Assembly: GCF_011045015.1 (NCBI RefSeq)
Contig: NZ_JAAKZY010000049.1
Span: 1-54,577, forward strand
Length of the DNA: 54,577 nt
Reading direction: 5' to 3'
Origin: Streptomyces scabichelini
GTDB lineage: Bacteria > Actinomycetota > Actinomycetes > Streptomycetales > Streptomycetaceae
In this document: positions 7,870 through 16,430 of the stretch, piece after piece
How the letters are laid out: every line of letters begins with the position of its first letter
Position numbering within the stretch: the first letter of the stretch is position 1
The notes under the pieces: generated by a model
What the model was told of the DNA's origin: nothing
Databases searched by the model: none
The model's input: only the letters and a program-made list of their open reading frames with translations
Program-made: the position numbers and the translations under genes

Positions 7870-8729
7870 CCACCGCAACTCCCGTTGTCCGCAAGCCTGT
7901 TGCCTGGCGGCGTGTCGCCCTGCACGTCGGCTGTCTGGCCGCGCTCCTGGTGATGCTGTATCCGCTGGCGTGGCTGCTCGCCACCTCGCTGAAGCCCGCC
8001 GACGAGGTGATCGCGAGCCTCAACCTGCTGCCCAGCAGCCTGGAATGGTCCAACTACTCGACCGCTCTGGAGGGCGTGGAAGACGTCTCCGTGTGGCGGC
8101 TGCTCGGCAACTCCCTGTTCATCGCGGGCGGCGCGGTCATCGGCAACGTACTCAGCTGCTCCCTGGCCGCGTACGCCTTCGCCCGCCTGCGCTTCCGCTT
8201 CCGTGGGCCGCTGTTCGCGTTCATGATCGCGACGATCATGCTGCCGCACCACGCCGTACTGATCCCGCAGTACATCATCTTCAACCAGCTCGGCATGGTG
8301 AACACGTACTGGCCGCTGATCCTGCCCAAGTTCCTTGCCACTGAGGCCTTTTTCGTGTTTCTCATCGTGCAGTTCATGCGGGGGCTGCCGCGTGAGCTGG
8401 AGGAGGCGGCGCGGATCGACGGCTGCGGCCCGTTCCGCAGCTTCTTCCTGGTCATCCTGCCGCTGACGCGTCCCGCGCTGATCACGACCGCGATCTTCAC
8501 CTTCATCTGGACGTGGAACGACTTCTTCACCCAGCTGATCTATCTCTTCTCGCCCGAGAATTTCACGCTCACGCTGGCGCTCAGGCAGTTCGTGGACGCC
8601 TCCAGCCAGTCCGCCTTCGGCCCGATGTTCGCGATGTCGGTGATCGCGCTGCTGCCGATCGTGCTGTTCTTCCTCGCCTTCCAGCGGTTCCTGGTCGAGG
8701 GCATGGCGAACTCCGGGGTCAAGGGATGA
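7866..8729 (+). CDS. Sugar ABC transporter permease, MalG/UgpE type
   Basis: The 287-residue protein is the second CUT1 permease, with six hydrophobic segments and the coupling-helix motif ELEEAARIDGCGPFRSFFLV. It overlaps the preceding permease by four bases (ATGA) and is followed by another ATGA overlap. Together with the upstream permease it would form the heterodimeric membrane channel for the sugar taken up by this operon. Confidence 0.93.
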   Translation: MTTATPVVRKPVAWRRVALHVGCLAALLVMLYPLAWLLATSLKPADEVIASLNLLPSSLEWSNYSTALEGVEDVSVWRLLGNSLFIAGGAVIGNVLSCSLAAYAFARLRFRFRGPLFAFMIATIMLPHHAVLIPQYIIFNQLGMVNTYWPLILPKFLATEAFFVFLIVQFMRGLPRELEEAARIDGCGPFRSFFLVILPLTRPALITTAIFTFIWTWNDFFTQLIYLFSPENFTLTLALRQFVDASSQSAFGPMFAMSVIALLPIVLFFLAFQRFLVEGMANSGVKG

Positions 8730-9403
8730 AGGGGCAAGGGATGAGCGCCGGGCAGGCCCGCGAGGCGGGCGAGATCTTCGGGCCGCGGATGACGCTGTTC
8801 GCGGATGTGCTGAGTGTGGGGGTCTGTACGGCGCTGGTGTCGCTGCCGGTCGTCACGCTGCCGGCGGCGCTGTCCACGGCCTGCGCGGTGCTGCGCGGCG
8901 CGCGCGAGGACCAACCCGCCACGGCGGGGCGGTACTTGGCCGTGCTGCGGCAACGGCTGCGGGCCGGTGACCTGGCGGCCGGTGCGCTGTCCGCGGCGGG
9001 CGTACTCCTTCTTCTGGCGGACCTGGCGCTGGCTCGGGCGGGGCTGCCGGGTGCGCCGCTCTTCGCCGCCGTCGCCGCGGGCATCGGTGCGTACGCCGCT
9101 GTCGTCGGCCTGCGTGCCTGCGCCCGCCCCGAGTCGCTCACCGACTGGCCCGCGGCGGTGCGCGGGGCGGCCCGGGACTCCGTACGGGATGTGGGCGGCT
9201 CCGGCCTCGTACTCCTCGCCGTGGCGGCGGCCGGGCTCTGCGCATGGATGCTGCTGCCGCTGGCGTTCCTGGCACCGGGGCCGTTGGCGCTGGCGCTGAC
9301 GGCGATCGACGTACGACTGTCGTTTCCTGACACACCGGTGTCGTCCCAGTCCGACGCCCCTGGTAACGCCCCTGGTAACGCCCCTAGTAAGGAGGCCGCA
9401 TGA
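8726..9403 (+). CDS. YesL/DUF624-like integral membrane protein
   Basis: The 225-residue protein has about five hydrophobic segments (VLSVGVCTALVSLPVVTLPA, LAAGALSAAGVLLLLADLAL, LFAAVAAGIGAYAAVVGL, VLLAVAAAGLCAWMLLPLAF) and a short C-terminal tail with three APGNAP-like repeats. DUF624/YesL proteins typically accompany CUT1 sugar transporters, and the N-terminal layout and position fit that family; the exact role is unknown. The ATG at 8726 overlaps the permease stop; an ATG at 8741 is an alternative. It sits between transporter and lyase-like genes with overlaps on both sides. Confidence 0.7.
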   Translation: MKGQGMSAGQAREAGEIFGPRMTLFADVLSVGVCTALVSLPVVTLPAALSTACAVLRGAREDQPATAGRYLAVLRQRLRAGDLAAGALSAAGVLLLLADLALARAGLPGAPLFAAVAAGIGAYAAVVGLRACARPESLTDWPAAVRGAARDSVRDVGGSGLVLLAVAAAGLCAWMLLPLAFLAPGPLALALTAIDVRLSFPDTPVSSQSDAPGNAPGNAPSKEAA

Positions 9404-11214
9404 TGGGCCGCAGGACCTTTCTCGCCGCCTCCACCACCACGGCAGCCGCTGCCGCTGCCGCCGCTCCGGGAATTGCCGTGGCGGACACGGGAGTTGAGGC
9501 GGACGGGCTGGACACCGACTTCCTCGCCTTTCTCACCACGGCCGCCGACGCCCGCGCCAAGTCGGTCCTCGACGGGTACGGCGCGTACCTCACGGAACTG
9601 CGTGACCAGGGCAAGGCGCGTTCCTCGGCCCGTGCGCTGCGCACCCTCACCTCGGTCTATGTGCACGGCGGGTCGGCGTATCACCACGACGATGCGCTGC
9701 TGGGTCCGCTGGGGGAGCTCGCGGACACGCTGGCCGAGGAGCAGTTCGACGACGGGCTGTGGGACCAGGGTGCGGCCCACTCGCCGCCGGACACCGCGTT
9801 CTCGATCGTCGACCTGAATCTGGCGTACAGCCTGCTCGACGAGGACGGTCACCGGCCGACGGGGAAGCTGCGGGCGACCGTCGAGCGGATCCTGCGCGCG
9901 GCGGGCCCGGCACTCGCCACCGGCGGGCTGCACACGGCGAACCACCGCTGGCTGGTGTGCGCCGCGCTCGCCCGCATCCACCGCCGCTGGCCCGACCCGG
10001 CGTACCCGCGCCGCATCGACGCCTGGCTCGCGGAGGGCATCGACCAGTTGCCGGGCGGCGAGTACAGCGAGCGCAGCCCCACCTACTCGGCCGTGGTGAC
10101 CAATCCGGCGCTCCTGACCCTCGCGCGCCACCACGGACGCCGGGACCTCTACGCGGTCGTACGCAAGAACCTCGCCGCCACCTTGTACGTCATCGAGCCC
10201 AACGGTGAGGTGGAGTCGGTCCATTCGCGCCGCCAGGACCAGACCGTCCTGCGCTACCTTCCTGAATTCTGGCTCCAGTACCGGGAGTTGGCGATTCGCG
10301 ACGGCGACGGGCGGTTCGCGGGGGTGGCCGAGCTGCTGCAGCAGCGGGGAGCCGACCAGACCTTCGGCGAGACCCCGCCGGGCGACCGGCTCGCGGAGAT
10401 CCTCGACCGGCCCGAACTGGCCCGCAAGCTGCCCCAGGTCACCGAGCTGCCCCGGGACTTCGAGCATCACGACGAGAGCTGCGCCCTGGTGCGTGTACGA
10501 CGGGGCGACGCCACCGCGAGCATCTTCGGCGGCACCGACTTCCCGGACGTGCGCGCCATTTCCTCCGGCCTGTCGACCAACCCCACCTTCTTCAAGATGC
10601 GCAGGGGAGGTGCCATCCTCGACTCCCTCCGCCTGGCCCCGCAGTTCTTCTCGCTCGGCCACTTCCGCGCGGAGAACCTGGAGCGCGCGGAAGGCGGCTG
10701 GCGCCTCACCGCGGAGGTCCGCGCCGCCTACCACCAACCGCTGCCGCCCCAGCACCGCCGCCGCGACGGCCTCTACCCGCTCACCGACGACGGCCGCTTC
10801 TGGTCGGCCATGGACTTCCCGCACCGGCCGAAGGAGTACCGCACGCTCCGCACCGAAGTGGTGGTGAGAGAGGTGGCCGACGGCTCCTGGACTCTTGACG
10901 TCGAACTGGCCGGCTCGGAGGTGCCGTTCGCCCTGGAACTCTGCTTCCGCCGCGGCGGCACTTTGACCGGCGACGGCCTGGAACCCGTCGCCGGCTCCCC
11001 GGACACGTACCAACTCGTCCGAGGAGAAGCCACGTACACCGTCGGCGACGACCGCATCACCTTCGGCCCCGGCAACGGCAAGGGCGGCAAACAGCCGCCG
11101 GTGGTGGACGCGGGGGAGCGCTACTCCTGGATGAGCGGTTCGCTCACACCGGACGGGGTGCGGGTGCTGATCACCGGGAGGTCTCCGCTGACGTACCGTC
11201 TGAACTTGCGCTGA
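9400..11214 (+). CDS. Tat-exported polysaccharide-lyase-like protein (heparinase/alginate-lyase type fold)
   Basis: The roughly 604-residue protein begins with a Tat-like signal (GRRTFLAAS then a long Ala-rich region ending near AVADT). Residues ~50-350 are rich in helices with hairpins typical of an (alpha/alpha) toroid (LHTANHRWLVCAALARIHRR, GGEYSERSPTYSAVVTNPAL, SVHSRRQDQTV). The C-terminal part is beta-rich, as in heparinase II/III-like lyases. Asn-His, Tyr and His residues in those blocks are candidate catalytic residues. I do not recognise a specific PL family. GGAGG at 9391-9395 precedes ATGs at 9400 and 9403. Co-transcription with a CUT1 importer suggests that it depolymerises an external uronic-acid-containing or similar polysaccharide and the products are imported. 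Confidence 0.65.
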   Translation: MMGRRTFLAASTTTAAAAAAAAPGIAVADTGVEADGLDTDFLAFLTTAADARAKSVLDGYGAYLTELRDQGKARSSARALRTLTSVYVHGGSAYHHDDALLGPLGELADTLAEEQFDDGLWDQGAAHSPPDTAFSIVDLNLAYSLLDEDGHRPTGKLRATVERILRAAGPALATGGLHTANHRWLVCAALARIHRRWPDPAYPRRIDAWLAEGIDQLPGGEYSERSPTYSAVVTNPALLTLARHHGRRDLYAVVRKNLAATLYVIEPNGEVESVHSRRQDQTVLRYLPEFWLQYRELAIRDGDGRFAGVAELLQQRGADQTFGETPPGDRLAEILDRPELARKLPQVTELPRDFEHHDESCALVRVRRGDATASIFGGTDFPDVRAISSGLSTNPTFFKMRRGGAILDSLRLAPQFFSLGHFRAENLERAEGGWRLTAEVRAAYHQPLPPQHRRRDGLYPLTDDGRFWSAMDFPHRPKEYRTLRTEVVVREVADGSWTLDVELAGSEVPFALELCFRRGGTLTGDGLEPVAGSPDTYQLVRGEATYTVGDDRITFGPGNGKGGKQPPVVDAGERYSWMSGSLTPDGVRVLITGRSPLTYRLNLR

Positions 11215-11358
11215 CGGCCAAGCCGTACCTTGCGCCTACCGGCGCGGGTACACATCCCCTGGGGTTCCGCCCCAGACCCCGCCAGGGGGCTGCGCCCCTG
11301 GCCCCCTCTCGGGGCTCCGCCCCGGACCCCGTTTCGGGGGCCAGCCCCCGGACCCCCG

Positions 11359-11467
11359 GTCCTCAAACGCCGGACGGGCTGATTTTCCGCCGGACAGGCT
11401 GACTTCCGCCGGACGGGCTGATTTTCCGCCGGGCGGGCTGAATTCAGCCCGTCCGGCGTTTGAGGAC
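11359..11467. repeat. Streptomyces-type palindromic intergenic repeat cluster
   Basis: CCTCAAACGCCGGACGGGCTGA-like sequence near 11359 is matched by its inverse at 11444-11467. Between them are four tandem copies of a 19-20 base unit (GCCGGACGGGCTGATTTTCC and variants, starting about 11370, 11389, 11408 and 11428). The last copy forms a near-perfect 30-base hairpin around GGGCTGAATTCAGCCC (11428-11457). Flanking GGGGCTCCGCCCC-type hairpins fill 11255-11350. This kind of element is common between Streptomyces genes. It can act as a transcription terminator for the lyase operon, and here it also marks a breakpoint in the adjacent kinase gene. Confidence 0.8.
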
Positions 11468-11513
11468 GAGGCCGCCAGGCCGAGAGCGGAGTCCGGGGCG
11501 GAGCCCCAGGGAC

Positions 11514-11792
11514 GAACAGGTTTGCGGTGGACCGGATGTTCTCCGGCCGCATCTCCAGGTCCGTCAGTGGTACCCGCTTCACGAACACCGGGTTGCCGGC
11601 GACCTCCAACAGCGCCGACTTCCCGCCGATACCGACACCCAGCGGTTCGGCCGCGTCCACCAGCTCACGCAGCCGGTGATCACTGCACAGGGCCAGTGCC
11701 GTGGAGACGGCACTGTGGGCGGCCAGACGTCCTGTGCCCCCGTGCGGCGCCTCCGCGCTGCGGCTCGCGGCGACGCGCGTTAATTTGTCCAT
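11514..11792 (-). pseudogene. N-terminal remnant of a protein-kinase-like gene truncated at the repeat cluster
   Basis: From an ATG at 11792 the minus strand encodes LRELVDAAEPLGVGIGGKSA, then EVAGNPVFVKRVPLTDLEM and RPENIRSTANLF. These resemble the glycine-rich loop and VxVK lysine region of Streptomyces serine/threonine-kinase-like proteins. Homology ends at about 11514; the frame then runs into the palindromic repeat cluster and reads out as repeat-derived Pro/Arg-rich sequence to a stop at 11121, inside the lyase gene on the other strand. Only about 93 residues of a kinase remain, so catalytic residues (HxD, DFG) are absent. Confidence 0.7.
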
Positions 11793-11864
11793 ATTTACCG
11801 CGTTTCAGTGCTTTTGATGGTTGTCATGATTTTCACGCTTTCCAAGCTGGGCGAAGGGTGGACG

Positions 11865-13370
11865 ATGCCCAAAACCTTGCACGTCCCGCTCGTCGACGCC
11901 GAGCGTCGCGGCCCGTCACCGCGGGAGCGCACGTCATGGCGGCTCGGCGCTCAGAGCTGGCCGGCAGTCGTCGCAGGCGCCTTCACGCTGGCCCAACTGG
12001 CCCTCGTACGCCCCGGGATGGGCCTCGGCTGGGACGAGATCGTGTACGTCAGCCAGGTCAGCGACCATGCCCCGGAGGCGTTCTTCAGCGCGCCGCGAGC
12101 CCGCGGAGTCTCGCTGCTCGTCGCGCCCATCGCCTCGTGGTCGTCGTCCACGGCTCTGTTGCGGGTCTATCTGGCGCTGCTGTCCGGACTCGGCCTGTTC
12201 CTGGCGCTGCGTGTCTGGCGTGGACTGTTCCCCGTACGGGTGGTGGGCCTGGCGGGCGCGCTGTTCGCGACGCTGTGGGTGACCCTGTTCTACGGCCCGC
12301 AGGCCATGCCCAACTACTGGGTCGCGATCGGTGCGCTGGCGGGCGTCGGCTGCTTCCTGCGCGCCCAGGGGGACCGTTTCGACCGGGCGGCGCTGTGGGG
12401 TGTGGGCGTGAGCGCGGCGCTGATGGCGTTGATGCGACCCACCGACGCGATCTGGGTGACCCTGCCACTGCTGGCCCTGCTGGTGTGCGTCCGTCGTTGG
12501 CGTCGATGGCGACTGCTGGTGGCGCTCGTCGCGGGGCTGGTCGCCGGGGCGGGTGAGTGGGTCGTCGAGGCGTACGTCAGTCATGGCGGCCTGTCGCAGC
12601 GGCTGGCCGACGCCTCCTGGATCCAGGGCGGCCTCGGCTGGAACTTCGCCATCGACGACCAGGCGCGCACCCTGGTCGGGCGGACCCTGTGCCGTCCGTG
12701 CACCGCGCCATGGCCGCATCCGGCCGTGATGATCTGGTGGTTCGTCCTCCCCCTGCTGGCCGCCCTCGGCGTTGCGATCGCCGTACGGGCCGGGCGCACG
12801 GCCGGCACGCTCCTGCCCCTGGCCTGCGCCGCGACAGCCGCCTTCCCCTACCTGTTTCTGATCGGATACGCCGCCCCACGCTTCCTGCTGCCCGCGTACG
12901 CGCTGCTGGCGATCCCGGTCGCCGACGCGCTCACCCACCTGGTCGCCGGCCGCAGTCGAACCCGGCGAAAGGTGGCCGTGGCACTGGTGGCGCTCGGTCT
13001 CGCCGGACACCTCGCGGTGCAGTACGCGGTGCTGAACCACATCGTGGACGGCACCTACGACTCCCGCCGCGACTGGGCCCGCACGGCAGCGGAGCTGCAC
13101 CGGCTCGGCGTACGACCGCCCTGCCTGCTGACCGGGCACGAGGCCATCCCGATCGCCTTCTACGCCCGGTGCTCGTCCGCCCAGACCGGCGGCCACAACG
13201 CCAACACCACCCGCGCGGACATCGAGCGAACGGCCCGGCGCCTGCCGGTCGCCGTCCTCACCACACAGGAGGACCAACCGCCCCCGTACGCCCGCACATG
13301 GCTGCCCCACCGGATCGGTGAAGTGCAGATCCACGTGGCACCCGCCGTACCGCGGGGCAAAGACGCCTGA
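11865..13370 (+). CDS. Polytopic membrane protein, glycosyltransferase (GT-C/PMT) like
   Basis: The 501-residue protein has about 10-11 hydrophobic segments and ends in a ~120-residue extracytoplasmic part. Just after the first membrane segment is GWDEIVYVSQ, the acidic loop seen in GT-C (PMT/ArnT-type) glycosyltransferases that use lipid-linked sugars. Later loops carry MRPTDAIW and YAAPRFLLPAYALLAIPVAD. The ATG at 11865 has GAAGGG about eight bases upstream; ATGs further upstream are less well placed. Substrate and acceptor are not predictable from sequence. It stands alone and precedes a small lipoprotein gene. Confidence 0.7.
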   Translation: MPKTLHVPLVDAERRGPSPRERTSWRLGAQSWPAVVAGAFTLAQLALVRPGMGLGWDEIVYVSQVSDHAPEAFFSAPRARGVSLLVAPIASWSSSTALLRVYLALLSGLGLFLALRVWRGLFPVRVVGLAGALFATLWVTLFYGPQAMPNYWVAIGALAGVGCFLRAQGDRFDRAALWGVGVSAALMALMRPTDAIWVTLPLLALLVCVRRWRRWRLLVALVAGLVAGAGEWVVEAYVSHGGLSQRLADASWIQGGLGWNFAIDDQARTLVGRTLCRPCTAPWPHPAVMIWWFVLPLLAALGVAIAVRAGRTAGTLLPLACAATAAFPYLFLIGYAAPRFLLPAYALLAIPVADALTHLVAGRSRTRRKVAVALVALGLAGHLAVQYAVLNHIVDGTYDSRRDWARTAAELHRLGVRPPCLLTGHEAIPIAFYARCSSAQTGGHNANTTRADIERTARRLPVAVLTTQEDQPPPYARTWLPHRIGEVQIHVAPAVPRGKDA

Positions 13371-13440
13371 CCCTTCCCGTGCGCGGTACTCAGCGCACAG
13401 CGTGCCGGAGGAGAGCCGGTCCGGTCTCCGGAGGCGAAAG

Positions 13441-13480
13441 CGAGGCGCGTGATATCGAAGCGAGGCGCGTGATGTCGAGC
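13441..13480. repeat. 20-bp tandem duplication over the lipoprotein start
   Basis: CGAGGCGCGTGAT begins two adjacent 20-base units (13441-13460 and 13461-13480), differing by a few bases. The second unit contains the start codon of the lipoprotein gene at 13472. Confidence 0.7.
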
Positions 13481-13882
13481 AGACCGTCGCGGTGGTGCGT
13501 CGCGCTGGCGGCAGCGCTCGCGATGGTCGCGGGGTGCGGCACAGCCGGTGAGCGCGGCGACGGCGCGTCCGCCGCGGCGGACGCGTTCACGCGGGCTCTG
13601 CGCGCCGGCGACGGCGATGCGGCGTGCGCCGCACTGGCCCCGGAGACACGCATGGAGGTGGAGCGGTCCGCGAAGGCGCCGTGCGACCAGGCGATCAAGG
13701 AGGAAGAGCTTCGCACCCGGGGCGGGAAGCGCACAGTCGACGTCTACGGCGAGCAGGCCAGGGTGGTCCTCACCGACGACACGCTGTTCCTTTCGCACTT
13801 CGCCTCCGGCTGGAAGGTGACGGCCGCCGGATGCCGGCCCCGTCCGCAGCAGCCTTACCAGTGTGAGATCAAAGGCGGGTGA
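13472..13882 (+). CDS. Small secreted lipoprotein of unknown function
   Basis: The 136-residue protein has an N-terminal signal with a lipobox (ALAMVAGCG), an Ala-rich segment (SAAADAFTRALRAGDGDAAC) and a small alpha+beta domain with four further cysteines that could pair in the oxidising extracytoplasmic space (CAAL, PCDQ, GCRP, QCEI). The shape (helix then VDVYGEQARVVL and SGWKVTAAGC strands) recalls small actinobacterial NTF2/DUF4878-like lipoproteins, but no firm family is assigned. It is followed closely by a tiny membrane peptide and the DUF6766 gene. Confidence 0.65.
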   Translation: MSSRPSRWCVALAAALAMVAGCGTAGERGDGASAAADAFTRALRAGDGDAACAALAPETRMEVERSAKAPCDQAIKEEELRTRGGKRTVDVYGEQARVVLTDDTLFLSHFASGWKVTAAGCRPRPQQPYQCEIKGG

Positions 13883-13890
13883 GAAGACCC

Positions 13891-13974
13891 ATGAGAATCA
13901 TGTTCTCGCTGTGTCTGCTGATCGTGATCGCTGGCTCGGCCTATTTCATGGTTGTGGGGCTGATGCACCGATGA
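13891..13974 (+). CDS. 27-residue single-pass membrane peptide
   Basis: This very short frame encodes one hydrophobic segment (MFSLCLLIVIAGSAYFMVVG) with Arg2 before it and a short MHR tail. It starts eight bases after the lipoprotein stop, has a GGTGAGAAG-like ribosome binding site, and its stop overlaps the ATG of the DUF6766 gene as ATGA. The coupling and amino acid make-up favour a real gene, perhaps a leader or partner peptide for the following membrane protein. No family is recognised. Confidence 0.5.
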   Translation: MRIMFSLCLLIVIAGSAYFMVVGLMHR

Positions 13975-14647
13975 CGCGCCGATTCGTCCACGAGAACGGA
14001 CTGAGCCTCGTGTTCGGCACCGGCTTTCTGCTGGCCCTGGCGGGGCAGGCCTTCGCAGGACACGCGGACTTCAACAACCAGCTCACCGAGGACGGCCTGG
14101 AACCGATGACTTTCGGCTCCTACCTGGCCTCCTCGGACTTCGCCGTCGACGTCACGGAGAACTGGCAGTCCGAGTACCTTCAGTTCTTCCTCTACATCTT
14201 CGTCACCGTCTGGTTCCTGCAACGGGGATCCCCGGAGTCGAAGGAACTGCACAAGGCCGGCACCGAGTCCGACAAGGAGCAACTGGTCGGTGGACACGCG
14301 GGGCCAGGTCACCGCGCTGGGCGCGGCGGCGGGGCTGGCGACTGGCCTTGTACTCCCGTTCCCTGGGCCTCGTCATGGCCGCCCTGTTCTTCATCTCCTG
14401 GCTGACGCAGTCCGTCGTCGGCGTGGTCGCCTACAACGAACAGCATCTGCGGCAGTTGCAGGCTCCGGTCAGCTACGGCCAGTACGTCACCTCGGCCGAC
14501 TTCTGGAGCCGCACCCTGCAGAACTGGCAGTCCGAACTGCTGGCGGTGGCCTCGATGGCCGTGCTGTCGATCTATCTGCGCCAACGAGGCTCGCCCGAGT
14601 CGAAACCCGTGGGCGCGGCCCATGACGCGACCGGGGTCGAAGGCTGA
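13971..14647 (+). pseudogene. DUF6766 family membrane protein, frameshifted
   Basis: The N-terminal half (FVHENGLSLVFGTGFLLALA ... ENWQSEYLQFFLYIFVTVWF, then LQRGSPESKELHKAG) runs in one frame from the ATG at 13971 to about 14295. The C-terminal half (SPRWARRRGWRLALYSRSLG ... LQNWQSELLAVASMAVLSIY, then LRQRGSPESKPVG) is in another frame to the TGA at 14647. The two halves carry the internal repeat xNWQSExL...QRGSPESK typical of this family, so one intact gene was once present. The shift lies between about 14285 and 14303. It may be a true mutation or a sequencing error. Function of the family is unknown. Confidence 0.75.
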
Positions 14648-14749
14648 TGGACGCCACGAAACACATCGCGTGCGAGGGGCGCGGTCATGGGTACCCGCCG
14701 TGGGCCGCTGAAGTCGACGAGCATGTTGTGTGATGTGAGGTGGGAGACG

Positions 14750-15052
14750 ATGGCAGAGCGTGAGGAAGTGCCCCAGGAGGAAGAGGGGCAGCGGACCGAC
14801 GCGGCGGAGAGGTCACGTGGGACGCGGGCCTCTGTCGGCAAGGGGGACACATCGGCGATGGCCGGCAGCGACGTACAACAGCCGGAGATCGCCGAAGGCC
14901 CCGTCGAAGGTCTCCAGCCGGGCGAGCCGGTCGAACGCGGGCCTTGGCGCCCACCGGTCGAAGTGGACCCGCCGGAAGACACCGCCGTACCGCGGGACGC
15001 GGCGGGTGAACCGGAGGCTGTGCGAGAGCAGAAAAAGCACGGTGGCCCCTGA
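14750..15052 (+). CDS. Short hydrophilic protein, probably disordered
   Basis: About 100 residues, strongly charged and rich in Glu, Pro, Gly and Arg with no hydrophobic core (EREEVPQEEEGQR, PVEGLQPGEPVERGPWRPPV, REQKKHGGP). The ATG at 14750 has GGGAG just upstream; an in-frame ATG at 14687 is possible. No domain is recognised. Codon use is typical of the host, but such compositions can also arise by chance, so confidence is moderate. Confidence 0.45.
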   Translation: MAEREEVPQEEEGQRTDAAERSRGTRASVGKGDTSAMAGSDVQQPEIAEGPVEGLQPGEPVERGPWRPPVEVDPPEDTAVPRDAAGEPEAVREQKKHGGP

Positions 15053-15172
15053 GCGGTGTCGGTCGGAGGTGTGCGCATACCTGGTCTCACCTGGGGTACG
15101 TAGAGAAACGCCCGTTCGGAAGCGCAGGTCACGTACCGGACGGTCCTGCCGGTCGCACATAGGACGAAGGCC

Positions 15173-15583
15173 ATGATCGCCATCCCCGAGGAAGTGCTCA
15201 CGGCCGCGGCGCAGGACGCTCTGCGCGATCTCAGCCGGCACCGTTACGACCCGTCGGCGCTGGACACCCTGATCGCCAGCGACGTTCTGGTGCCCCTGCC
15301 CGCCGACATCGCCATGCGCGATGCCCAGGACACCGGTGCCATGACCCTTCCTGTGCTCGAATACCCTCCGGGAACCCAGGCCGTCGTGGTCTTCACCTGC
15401 GAAGAAAGGCTCTCGGACGCCTTCCCCGAAATCCAGTGCTACCGGCAGCTGCAACTGGAGGTCCTGGCGGCCAACTGGCCCACCGACACCGACCTCATCC
15501 TGGCCATCGACCTCGGGCACACCGACTCGATCACCTTCACCTCCGCCGCCGTACGCAGCCTGCTCTCCCACTGCCAGCGATAA
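15173..15583 (+). CDS. SseB-like domain protein
   Basis: The 136-residue protein has the layout of an SseB N-terminal domain: a helical start (TAAAQDALRDLSRHRYD), a strand with IASDVLVPLPADI, then MTLPVLEYPPGTQAVVVFTC and a final DLILAIDLGHTDSITFTSAA. In Streptomyces these small soluble proteins are widespread and of unknown function. It stands alone between the hydrophilic protein gene and the DUF998 gene. Confidence 0.6.
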   Translation: MIAIPEEVLTAAAQDALRDLSRHRYDPSALDTLIASDVLVPLPADIAMRDAQDTGAMTLPVLEYPPGTQAVVVFTCEERLSDAFPEIQCYRQLQLEVLAANWPTDTDLILAIDLGHTDSITFTSAAVRSLLSHCQR

Positions 15584-15694
15584 CCCGGTCACGAGCCGGA
15601 AGAATGCCCCGCGAACTGCTTGCCCTGCGGGAACTGCTTGCCCTGCGCGGCGACGTACGCGGCTGAAATTGATCGGCCGTTTTACGGTAGATCG

Positions 15695-16294
15695 ATGCGA
15701 GTTGTGCCGAGATGGGCCTTGCTCTCGTCGGGGTGTGCGCCTGTCCTGTTCGTCGGAGGCTGGACGGTCGCGGCGGCACTCGAAGGGTCCGCCTACGACC
15801 CCGCCACGCAGACGATCAGCGTCTTGGCGGCCTACGGGGCGGCGGGATTCTGGGTGATGACTGGAGCGCTGCTCGCCCTGGGTGCCTGCCACCTGCTGAC
15901 CGCCTGGTGGCTGCGCCCGGCCGCACCCGCCGGACGTGTGGCGCTGGCCGGCGGTGGTGTGTCGGCGTTGGTGGTGGCCCTGTTCCCGGCGCCGAGCAGT
16001 GGGGGTTCCCTGTCCCACGGTTCAGTTGTCGTGGTCGGATTCACTCTCCTTGCGGTGTGGCCGGTCCTGGCTGCCGATCGCAGTGGAGCCGCACCATGGG
16101 GACTCCGGCCCGCGCCCTCGATCGTGATGACCACTCTGATGGGCGTCGGCGCGGCATGGTTCCTGGTCGAAATCAATCGTCATGGTGACGCCGGTGTCGC
16201 CGAACGCGTGGTGACATGCGTCCAGTCCCTGTGGCCCTTTGTGGTCGTCGCCTCCTGTGTCCGCCACCGTCAGAACGATCGATCTCCGGTGTGA
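15695..16294 (+). CDS. DUF998 family membrane protein
   Basis: The 199-residue protein has six hydrophobic helices. The N-terminal VLFVGGWTVAAALEGSAYDP followed by QTISVLAAYGAAGFWVMTGA is typical of DUF998 membrane proteins, whose function is unknown. The ATG at 15695 gives a start right before the first helix. It is 136 bases before the TetR gene on the same strand. Confidence 0.75.
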   Translation: MRVVPRWALLSSGCAPVLFVGGWTVAAALEGSAYDPATQTISVLAAYGAAGFWVMTGALLALGACHLLTAWWLRPAAPAGRVALAGGGVSALVVALFPAPSSGGSLSHGSVVVVGFTLLAVWPVLAADRSGAAPWGLRPAPSIVMTTLMGVGAAWFLVEINRHGDAGVAERVVTCVQSLWPFVVVASCVRHRQNDRSPV

Positions 16295-16430
16295 CCGACG
16301 GCGCTTCGGTGCGGCAATCGACGGATCCGGCCGGGGTCCGCGGCCTGCATGCCAAAATGGATGCGCCGTGGTACCGCTGTGTCGTTCTCCGTTGCTGTGT
16401 CGTTCTCCACTCTGATCCACTGAGGTTTCC

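Noticed and set aside
11255..11467. CRISPR-like array
   Set aside because: The repeated units are adjacent, vary in sequence, have no unique spacers and form inverted repeats, as in intergenic palindromic elements.
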